NCBI GenBank assembly: GCA_964400655.1
Contig: CAYNVN010000115.1
Span: 1-10,841 of the forward strand
Direction of reading: 5' to 3'
Source of the DNA: B16-G9 sp964400655
GTDB taxonomy: Bacteria; Bacteroidota; Bacteroidia; Bacteroidales; F082
DNA: 10,841 nt
Under the pieces are notes generated by a model that was given only the letters and a program-made list of their open reading frames with translations, was not told the origin of the DNA and searched no databases. How positions within the stretch are numbered: the first letter of the stretch is position 1; every line of letters starts with the position of its first letter. The translations under genes and the position numbers were made by a program. Shown here piece after piece: positions 1 to 6,021 of the stretch.

Positions 1-2246
1 TCTTTAATACCGCCAACGGGCAGCACTTTTCCGCGCAGGGTGATTTCACCGGTCATGGCCAGTCTTGCCTTTACTTTACGTTGGGTAAATGCCGACACCA
101 GTGCCGTAAACATGGTAATACCGGCAGAGGGACCATCTTTAGGGGTAGCACCTTCGGGAATATGAATGTGTACGTTCCATTTTTCAAAGACCTCTGCATT
201 GATATTAAGTTGTTCGGCATGGGCTTTTAGATATTCGAGGGCAATAACCGCCGATTCTTTCATCACTTCACCAAGATTACCTGTTAGCTTAAGATTACCC
301 TTGCCCTTGCTGAGGCTTACCTCAATAAATAAAATTTCGCCACCAACCTGTGTCCATGCCAAACCGGTTACCACACCGGCAACATCGTTGGTTATATCCC
401 GGTCGCGCTGATACCGTTTTACTCCCAAAATCTCAACCAGGTCTTCGGGTTTAACGGTTTTGTTGTAATCCTCTTCCATTGCAATGTACTTTGCGCGGTT
501 GCGGATAACTTTGGCAATTTGTTTTTCAAGCGTTCTCACACCGGCTTCGCGTGTATAATCGTCAATAATGGTTTCCAGTATTTTTTTGCCAAACTTAACC
601 TGGCTTTTTTTAACACCGTGGGCTTCCAATTGTTTGGGAAGCAGGTGACGTTTGGCTATTTCAACCTTTTCTTCCATCAAATATCCGCTCAGTTCGATAA
701 TTTCCATACGGTCGCGCAGGGCAGGGTGGATGGTAGCCAGACTGTTGGCCGTGGCGATAAACAAAATATGCGACAGGTCAAAGTTAACTTCCAGGTAATT
801 GTCGTAAAAAGTTGAATTTTGCTCGGGGTCTAGAATTTCCAGCAGGGCTGCCTGCGGGTCGCCACTGTAGTTGTTACCGCTTACTTTATCAATTTCATCG
901 AGCATAAACAACGGGTTGGAGGATTTAACCTTTTTAAGGTTTTGGATAATCCTGCCCGGCATGGCACCGATGTACGTTTTCCTGTGGCCGCGTAACTCGG
1001 CTTCATCGCGCACTCCGCCGAGCGACATACGTACATATTTCCGTCCCAGCGCTTTTGCTATCGACTTACCCAGGGAGGTTTTTCCCACTCCGGGAGGGCC
1101 TACAAAGCACAGGATGGGTGCTTTCATATCCTTTTTCAGTTTAAGGACAGCCAGAAACTCAAGGATACGTTCTTTTATATCTTCCAGCCCATAATGATCA
1201 TTTTCCAGTATTTCTCTGGCATGTTTCAAATCCAGGTTGTCGGGAGTAAACTCATTCCACGGCAATTCCACCAACAGATCAAGATAATTCAGCTGAATAG
1301 AATATTCGGCTGCAGCGGCGTTCATCCTTTGCAAACGGGCCATTTCGCTTTTAAAAACTTCCGCCACCTCTTTGGGCCATTTCTTTTTGGCTGCTTTTTC
1401 TTTTAGTTCCGAAATTTCGGTATCGTGCGGGCCGCCGCCCAGTTCTTCCTGAATGGTTTTAAGTTGCTGGTTCAGCAGGTATTCGCGCTGCTGCTTATCC
1501 ATATCAACCTTTACCTTGTTTTGTATCTGGTTTTTCAATTCCAGCATCTGCAGCTCTTTGGTAAGCAGCTCCAGCACCTTTTGCGCCCTGTTTTCAACAT
1601 TGGTCATCTCCAGCAGATTCTGCTTTTCCTCATTTTCCACACTCAGGTTGGAGGAGACAAAATTTACAAGAAATACCGGACTTTCGATATTGGTAAGGGC
1701 AAAAGCGGCTTCCGATGGAACGTTGGGCGATTTATTAACAATTTGAATGGCCAAATCCTTAACCGAATCGATCAATGCTTTAAAATCCTTGGTTTCGGGA
1801 TTTTTTCCGGAGGGTTCGTAACTGCTTACCGCAGCTTTGATGTACGGATCAAGTTGCGTAACAGAGTCAATTTTAAAACGTTTTTTACCCTGAATAATGG
1901 CCGTGGTATTGCCGTCGGGCATTTGGAGGATTTTTATAATCCTTGCTACCGTTCCTATTTTGTTCAGGTCTTTTTCAACAGGTTCCTCAACATCAGGGTC
2001 TTTTTGGGCAACCACACCAATGGTTTTATCGCCGGCATAAGCGTCGCGGATAAGTTTGATGGATTTATCACGTCCGACGGTAATGGGAATCACCACGCCG
2101 GGAAAAAGTACCGTATTCCGTAACGGGAGTATGGAAAGCTCCTCCGGAATACCTTCTTCATTCATCTGTTCTTCATCTTCAACAGAAAGAAGCGGAAAAA
2201 ATTCTGTATCGCCATCCAAAATTTCTGAAAAAATTATATTGCTCAT
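1..2246 (-). CDS. lon: ATP-dependent endopeptidase La (Lon), C-terminus cut by window edge
   Basis: Lon is a cytosolic homo-oligomeric AAA+ serine protease that unfolds and degrades damaged and short-lived regulatory proteins. Reading from the ATG at 2246, 748 full codons are present without interruption. The N-terminal substrate-binding domain starts near residue 38 (LPLRNTVLFPG). A charged, helical stretch follows at about 225-310. The Walker A motif GPPGVGKT is at 383-390 and Walker B MLDEID at 448-453. The proteolytic domain has the serine motif DGPSAG with Ser707. In E. coli Lon the catalytic lysine lies 43 residues after the serine; here the window stops two residues before that position, inside GGIKE, so the lysine and the last several dozen residues are off-window. 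The gene is single, with a 203-nt gap to its upstream neighbour, and no Shine-Dalgarno is seen before the start. Identity is secure from the domain order and motifs. Confidence 0.97.
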   Translation of the reverse strand, partial: MSNIIFSEILDGDTEFFPLLSVEDEEQMNEEGIPEELSILPLRNTVLFPGVVIPITVGRDKSIKLIRDAYAGDKTIGVVAQKDPDVEEPVEKDLNKIGTVARIIKILQMPDGNTTAIIQGKKRFKIDSVTQLDPYIKAAVSSYEPSGKNPETKDFKALIDSVKDLAIQIVNKSPNVPSEAAFALTNIESPVFLVNFVSSNLSVENEEKQNLLEMTNVENRAQKVLELLTKELQMLELKNQIQNKVKVDMDKQQREYLLNQQLKTIQEELGGGPHDTEISELKEKAAKKKWPKEVAEVFKSEMARLQRMNAAAAEYSIQLNYLDLLVELPWNEFTPDNLDLKHAREILENDHYGLEDIKERILEFLAVLKLKKDMKAPILCFVGPPGVGKTSLGKSIAKALGRKYVRMSLGGVRDEAELRGHRKTYIGAMPGRIIQNLKKVKSSNPLFMLDEIDKVSGNNYSGDPQAALLEILDPEQNSTFYDNYLEVNFDLSHILFIATANSLATIHPALRDRMEIIELSGYLMEEKVEIAKRHLLPKQLEAHGVKKSQVKFGKKILETIIDDYTREAGVRTLEKQIAKVIRNRAKYIAMEEDYNKTVKPEDLVEILGVKRYQRDRDITNDVAGVVTGLAWTQVGGEILFIEVSLSKGKGNLKLTGNLGEVMKESAVIALEYLKAHAEQLNINAEVFEKWNVHIHIPEGATPKDGPSAGITMFTALVSAFTQRKVKARLAMTGEITLRGKVLPVGGIK

Positions 2247-2284
2247 AAATTACGTCAATTTGTCAGTAAAATCTGTATAAAACA

Positions 2285-2325
2285 ATAAATAAGACTGAAA
2301 TCCGGTGGATTTCAGTCTTATTTAT
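2285..2325 (-). terminator. 19-bp perfect hairpin between the glmU-like gene and lon, probable intrinsic terminator
   Basis: The arms 2285-2303 and 2307-2325 pair perfectly over 19 bp around a 3-nt loop (GGT on the plus strand). The stem is AT-rich at its base and CC/GG next to the loop. Read on the minus strand the stem is followed by TGTTTTAT, a modest T-rich tail, so it fits an intrinsic terminator for the acyl-CoA dehydrogenase/glmU-like transcript. Its end lies only 38 bp upstream of the lon start and it sits downstream of a promoter-like octamer at 2366-2373, so it could instead, or also, act within the lon leader. Confidence 0.75.
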
Positions 2326-2365
2326 ATCATGATTTAATTATCGTTTAAGGGTTCAAATTATGTGC

Positions 2366-2373
2366 CAAAGGTA
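2366..2373 (-). promoter_or_regulatory. Bacteroidota -7 element (TACCTTTG), possible lon promoter
   Basis: On the minus strand this reads TACCTTTG, a full match to the TAnnTTTG element of the Bacteroidota primary sigma factor. No convincing -33 TTG/TTTG was found 18-20 nt further upstream. If used, it would give lon a leader of roughly 110 nt that contains the 2285-2325 hairpin. The match is short and could occur by chance in AT-rich DNA. Confidence 0.45.
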
Positions 2374-2449
2374 TAAGTAAGGTTATCATAATACGGATAA
2401 ACCGGAAGTTTAAAAAACAGATTTTGAATTAAAAAAATCCGAAATAGAG

Positions 2450-3634
2450 TTACCGGTGTCTTCTGCCGCTTGTTTCTTCAAAAATATAAGCAAGAATATC
2501 TTTTTCAACTTTGTCGAACTCAATACCCCTTCTGGCCATCATGGCTTCTGCAACCTTAAAAGCCCTGTTCAGTTTAAAGGTTTGAAACCCCTGAGTACCT
2601 CCCCAGTTAAATGAAGGTATAAAATTACGTTGATACCCCGAACCGAAGATATTACACGAAACACCCACAACCGTTCCCGTATTGAACATGGTATTTATTC
2701 CGCATTTTGAATGATCGCCAAACATCAGACCGCAAAATTGCAATCCGGTACTAACAAACGACTCTTCAGCATACGACCACAACCTTACCGAATCGTAGGT
2801 ATTTTTAAGGTTAGAGGTATTGGTATCGGCACCTAAATTACACCATTCGCCAACTACCGAATGTCCCATAAACCCGTCGTGTGCTTTATTGCTGTACCCG
2901 AAAAATACCACATTATTCAATTCACCGCCCACTTTGCAATGCGGGCCAATGGTAGTTCCGCCGTAAATTTTGGCATCCATTTTTACAAACGAATGTTCAC
3001 CCAGTGCAAAGGGGCCTCTTATTTTGGCACCCTCCATTATTTCGGCATCTTTTCCGATGTATATGGGGCCGTTGGTAGTGTTTAAAAAGGCAAATTCAAC
3101 TTTGGCACCCTCTTCCAAAAAAATCAGATCGGAATCTCCGGTTATAAAATTGGTTTTGCTCAGGGGTTGCGATTTACGGCCTTTGGTAATCAGCTCAAAA
3201 TCGGAAATTATGGTTTTCCAGTTGTGATAAAAAATATCCCATGTATTGTTTAACTGAAGAAAATCCATATGAGTAACCGTTTCTTCAGCCGATTCGGTAT
3301 CACCTGTCAAATCAACATCTTCCGGGTCCATATACATGGCAATAACCTGATCTTCTTTTGACAGAGTTTCACCTTTTTTAAGTGTTTTTATCTTTTCAAC
3401 AAGTTCTTCTGTAGGAATTACGGATCCGTTTATCAGCACATTTTTTTTCCCCTGTTTTAACGGATACTTAACGCCCAAATAATCTTCGGTAAGTGAGGAG
3501 GTTTTGGTTTGAAGGAGCATTTCCCACTTTTCGCGTATGGTAGTGATACCAACTCGAATATCGGCTACGGGACGAGTATAAACAAAGGGCAACAGTGCAT
3601 CGCGGCGAAAACTGTCGAAAAGAATGTAGTTCAT
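2450..3634 (-). CDS. Alternative GlmU-like nucleotide-sugar protein with left-handed beta-helix (Bacteroidota type)
   Basis: This 394-residue protein matches what I know of the Bacteroidota alternative GlmU family, proposed to supply UDP-N-acetylglucosamine for peptidoglycan and lipopolysaccharide by acetylating glucosamine-1-phosphate and transferring UMP. The N-terminal part (about 1-150) begins with an FDSFRRDALLPF segment and carries TRPVADIRVG at 20-29. It lacks the GxGTRM loop of classical pyrophosphorylases. From about 166 to 335 there are imperfect hexapeptide repeats typical of acyltransferase beta-helices (IGKDAEIMEGAKI, VVGEWCNLGADTNTSNL). His252 in NKAHDGFMG aligns by eye with the catalytic His363 of E. 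coli GlmU. The protein is shorter than classical GlmU (about 456). The ATG at 3634 lies 28 nt after the dehydrogenase stop, so the two are probably cotranscribed. The family is fairly secure; the exact reaction is not shown by the sequence. Confidence 0.82.
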   Translation of the reverse strand: MNYILFDSFRRDALLPFVYTRPVADIRVGITTIREKWEMLLQTKTSSLTEDYLGVKYPLKQGKKNVLINGSVIPTEELVEKIKTLKKGETLSKEDQVIAMYMDPEDVDLTGDTESAEETVTHMDFLQLNNTWDIFYHNWKTIISDFELITKGRKSQPLSKTNFITGDSDLIFLEEGAKVEFAFLNTTNGPIYIGKDAEIMEGAKIRGPFALGEHSFVKMDAKIYGGTTIGPHCKVGGELNNVVFFGYSNKAHDGFMGHSVVGEWCNLGADTNTSNLKNTYDSVRLWSYAEESFVSTGLQFCGLMFGDHSKCGINTMFNTGTVVGVSCNIFGSGYQRNFIPSFNWGGTQGFQTFKLNRAFKVAEAMMARRGIEFDKVEKDILAYIFEETSGRRHR

Positions 3635-3662
3635 TTTTTATTGATTAATTATTTTTGAACGT

Positions 3663-5435
3663 TTAAAAGTTGTAAAAGTTGTCGTCAATAAGTTTATCGG
3701 CTATTCTTCTGCGGGCATCTTTAATATTAAAGGGTTCCGATTTAGCAAAGTTATTAAATAATTTAAGAAGTTCGCCCTTTTCTTCACCTTCGGCAAACGA
3801 CCCGATGGCTTCGTAACCCGAAACATAAATCTCGTTTGAGAGGTTCTGGGTAAGCACGTCCAAAATATCTTTATAAACCGAAATATCATGCTTTAACCCT
3901 TTTTTATCGAGTTTTTCAACCCTAAGCAGGGTGGACTCAAGGATGTAAACATTCATCATAATATCGGCAAGGTTCATCAATATCTCCTCCTCAAACATCA
4001 GCTTGCGGCCAAATTTTTCCTGAACCTGCGGGATAAGATAGAGCAGAATGTTTTTGAAATTATCAACCAGTGCATGTTTGTCGGCGTAATAGTCGCCCGT
4101 CATGGCTTCAGGAGCAAGGTTGTTTTTTATCTCTTCAATTTTTTCGTAAAGATCGATTTTATGTTTTTTACCTTTTTTGGTAATGGAATCCACAACAATC
4201 AAACGGTTGATTTCATTGGTTCCCTCAAAAATTCGGTTGATACGCGAATCGCGATAACCGCGTTCGATGGGAGTTTCGGCCGAAAAGCCCATACCTCCGT
4301 GAATTTGCACCCCTTCGTCAACAATAAAATCGAGTGCTTCCGAGCCGTAAACCTTCAACATGGCACATTCGGGCTCATATTCGGCAATACCTTCAATGTT
4401 TGCCGGGCCATAGGCCTTACCTTGCTCCAGGTACGACTCGATGGTATCCTGAACATCTTTACTGGCACGGTAAACAGCCGATTCGGTTGAAAAAGCTTTT
4501 ACCACCTGGTCGGCCAGTTTTTGTTTAATGGCACCAAAAGAGGCAATGGCAGAACCAAACTGTTTGCGCTCGTTGGCGTAATTAACCGACTGTTTTATAG
4601 CACGACGCATGCTGCCGATAACTGTGGCACCGAGTTTAATACGTCCCACATGCAGAATATTCAGAGCAATACGGAATCCTTCACCTCGGCGACCCAACAG
4701 GTTTTCGACGGGTACTTTTACATCGTTAAAAAATATCTGACGGGTAGAAGAACCTTTAATCCCCATTTTGTTCTCTTCGGGATTCATGGTAATGCCTTCG
4801 CTATTTGCTTCAACCAGAAAAGCGCTCAAAACACGGTCGTTGTCAATTTTGGCGAAAACGGTTAGCAAATCGGCAAATCCGGCATTGGTTATCCACATTT
4901 TTTGTCCGTTCAAAATATAATGTTTACCATCTTCGCTTAACACAGCTTTTGTGGAGCCTGCATTGGCATCGGAACCTGCACCCGGTTCGGTAAGACAATA
5001 GGATGCCAGCCATTCGCCGGTAGCCAGTTTGGGCAAATATTTTTGGTGTTGTTCTTCGTTTCCGTAGTAGAGCAGGGGCAGGGTACCAATACCGGTATGG
5101 GCCATAAAAGCTACCGAAAAGGAGTATGCCGAGCCAATGGCTTCGTTGGTTTTCATATTGGTAAGAAAAGACTGACCAAAGCCGTCGTATTCTTCGGGAA
5201 CAGCAACACCGAGCAAACCCAGTTCGCCGGCCTGTTTTAACAGTTGCGGCATCAAGCCTTCTTTATGTTTATCAAGATCGTCGAAATACTGCGAAACCTG
5301 GGTTTCAATAAAGTCTTCACAGGTTTCGGCAATCATCTGCTGTTCTTCATCAAATTCTTCAGGAATAAAAACATCGTCAACATTTACATTTTTAATAAGG
5401 AACTCACCTCCCTTTAATGCAGCTTTGGTATCCAT
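3663..5435 (-). CDS. Acyl-CoA dehydrogenase, long VLCAD-like form
   Basis: This FAD enzyme introduces the trans-2 double bond into acyl-CoA in the first step of fatty-acid beta-oxidation, passing electrons to electron-transfer flavoprotein. Numbered from the ATG at 5435 (590 residues), the helical N-domain covers about 25-140. The FAD-binding segment CLTEPGAGSDA is at 147-157 and MWIT at 180-183. The middle beta-domain includes GIKGSSTRQIFF around 225-236. ERKQFG is at 289-294, QIHGGMG at 377-383, and the catalytic glutamate in FEGTN is Glu404. A further 180 or so C-terminal residues after this core resemble the extra helical domain of very-long-chain enzymes. An in-frame TTG at 5444 would add three residues; I prefer the ATG because Bacteroidota seldom use TTG and a promoter box lies about 30 nt upstream. 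Chain-length specificity cannot be read. The usual thiolase and hydratase/dehydrogenase partners are not beside it. Confidence 0.94.
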   Translation of the reverse strand: MDTKAALKGGEFLIKNVNVDDVFIPEEFDEEQQMIAETCEDFIETQVSQYFDDLDKHKEGLMPQLLKQAGELGLLGVAVPEEYDGFGQSFLTNMKTNEAIGSAYSFSVAFMAHTGIGTLPLLYYGNEEQHQKYLPKLATGEWLASYCLTEPGAGSDANAGSTKAVLSEDGKHYILNGQKMWITNAGFADLLTVFAKIDNDRVLSAFLVEANSEGITMNPEENKMGIKGSSTRQIFFNDVKVPVENLLGRRGEGFRIALNILHVGRIKLGATVIGSMRRAIKQSVNYANERKQFGSAIASFGAIKQKLADQVVKAFSTESAVYRASKDVQDTIESYLEQGKAYGPANIEGIAEYEPECAMLKVYGSEALDFIVDEGVQIHGGMGFSAETPIERGYRDSRINRIFEGTNEINRLIVVDSITKKGKKHKIDLYEKIEEIKNNLAPEAMTGDYYADKHALVDNFKNILLYLIPQVQEKFGRKLMFEEEILMNLADIMMNVYILESTLLRVEKLDKKGLKHDISVYKDILDVLTQNLSNEIYVSGYEAIGSFAEGEEKGELLKLFNNFAKSEPFNIKDARRRIADKLIDDNFYNF

Positions 5436-5464
5436 ACTTTTCAATTTTAAAATTTAATAATCGT

Positions 5465-5494
5465 CAAAGATAAAACATGTGTGTAAACCAAAAA
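5465..5494 (-). promoter_or_regulatory. Candidate promoter of the acyl-CoA dehydrogenase/glmU-like unit
   Basis: On the minus strand TATCTTTG (5472-5465) fully matches the Bacteroidota TAnnTTTG -7 element, and TTTTTG (5494-5489) could serve as the -33 element. The spacer is 16 nt, a little shorter than the usual 19-20, which lowers confidence. Transcription would start close to 5458, leaving a leader of about 20 nt before the ATG at 5435. Confidence 0.55.
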
Positions 5495-5516
5495 GAATTT
5501 GGAGATTTTTTTGAAT

Positions 5517-5548
5517 GTCGATTGTGAAAATTTATTACCACATTCGAC
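5517..5548. promoter_or_regulatory. Imperfect 10-bp inverted repeat upstream of the dehydrogenase promoter
   Basis: GTCGATTGTG (5517-5526) and CACATTCGAC (5539-5548) pair in nine of ten positions around a 12-nt AT-rich spacer. Neither strand has a T tract directly after the dyad, so it is a poor terminator for the MazG-like gene that ends at 5590. Its place just upstream of the candidate promoter suits a site for a dimeric regulator. No regulator gene lies in the window and the assignment is speculative. Confidence 0.35.
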
Positions 5549-5589
5549 TAACCTTATTGTAAGTTTGGATTTAAATGATAAAATTTCGA

Positions 5590-5916
5590 TTAACCAAGCT
5601 TTTTATTGTGTAGGTGACGGTCGGTATCCCGCTTTGTTTTCTTTTCAAGATTTTTGATTAAGGCATCGGTAAGATCAACACCGGTTTGGTTGGCAAGGCA
5701 AATTAACACAAACATGATATCGGCCATCTCGTCGGCCATATCATAATTTTTATCCGATTCTTTAAACGACTGTTCACCATATTTGCGGGCAAAAATACGG
5801 GCCAGTTCACCAACTTCCTCAGTTAAAATTGTCATGTTTGTTAATTCATTAAAATAACGAATACCCGTTGTGGTTATCCATTGGTCAACAAGCTGCTGTG
5901 CTTCTTTAATTGTCAT
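5590..5916 (-). CDS. MazG-like nucleotide pyrophosphohydrolase
   Basis: This 108-residue protein belongs to the all-alpha NTP pyrophosphatase (MazG) superfamily, whose members hydrolyse (d)NTPs, often non-canonical or dCTP-like ones, to the monophosphate and pyrophosphate in the cytosol. The metal-binding pattern EExxE...ExxD is visible: Glu33, Glu34 and Glu37 in EEVGE, then Glu63 and Asp66 in DEMAD. The length is that of a single MazG domain, unlike E. coli MazG, which has two. The last 15 or so residues are strongly basic and polar. No Shine-Dalgarno precedes the ATG at 5916. It is a single-gene unit, divergent from the GH95 gene, with its own promoter-like box at 5947-5954. Superfamily membership is clear; the preferred nucleotide is not. 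Confidence 0.88.
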   Translation of the reverse strand: MTIKEAQQLVDQWITTTGIRYFNELTNMTILTEEVGELARIFARKYGEQSFKESDKNYDMADEMADIMFVLICLANQTGVDLTDALIKNLEKKTKRDTDRHLHNKKLG

Positions 5917-5946
5917 GTCTGCCGGTTTTTTATAAATCTTTTACGA

Positions 5947-5954
5947 CAAAGGTA
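5947..5954 (-). promoter_or_regulatory. Bacteroidota -7 element (TACCTTTG) for the MazG-like gene
   Basis: The minus strand reads TACCTTTG, a full TAnnTTTG match lying 30 nt upstream of the ATG at 5916. It is the same octamer as the one upstream of lon. A -33 TTG is not clear; the expected place holds ATG on the minus strand, one base off. Position and match together make this a reasonable promoter. Confidence 0.5.
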
Positions 5955-5973
5955 AGATTTAGGTTGAAAAGGC

Positions 5974-6004
5974 ATTGATTATTTAAGGACAATCCATACA
6001 TTAG
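5974..6004 (+). promoter_or_regulatory. Weak candidate promoter for the GH95 gene
   Basis: ATTG at 5974-5977 and TACATTAG at 5997-6004 are 19 nt apart, the usual spacing for -33 and -7 elements in Bacteroidota. The -7 octamer has one mismatch to TAnnTTTG. Transcription would begin near 6010, leaving a leader of only about a dozen bases before the ATG at 6022. I see no extracytoplasmic-sigma or operator motif that would suggest sugar control. Confidence 0.3.
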
Positions 6005-6021
6005 CCATTCAAATATATTAT

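Noticed and set aside
1..5. Lon appears to lack its catalytic lysine
   Set aside because: The lysine is expected 43 residues after Ser707, two residues beyond the window edge, so the absence is only truncation.
1425..2123. Open frame of 232 codons on the plus strand opposite lon
   Set aside because: It lies wholly antisense to the conserved N-terminal and linker part of Lon; its composition is rich in Phe, Gln and Asn as expected from a reversed coding strand, and it has no recognisable domain.
4074..4865. Plus-strand open frames opposite the acyl-CoA dehydrogenase
   Set aside because: They overlap the conserved catalytic region of the dehydrogenase and show no motif of their own; they are shadows of its codon use.
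5590..5916. MazG-like gene as part of a mazEF-type toxin-antitoxin or defence module
   Set aside because: No toxin, antitoxin or defence gene is adjacent; the protein is a single-domain housekeeping-type pyrophosphohydrolase standing alone.
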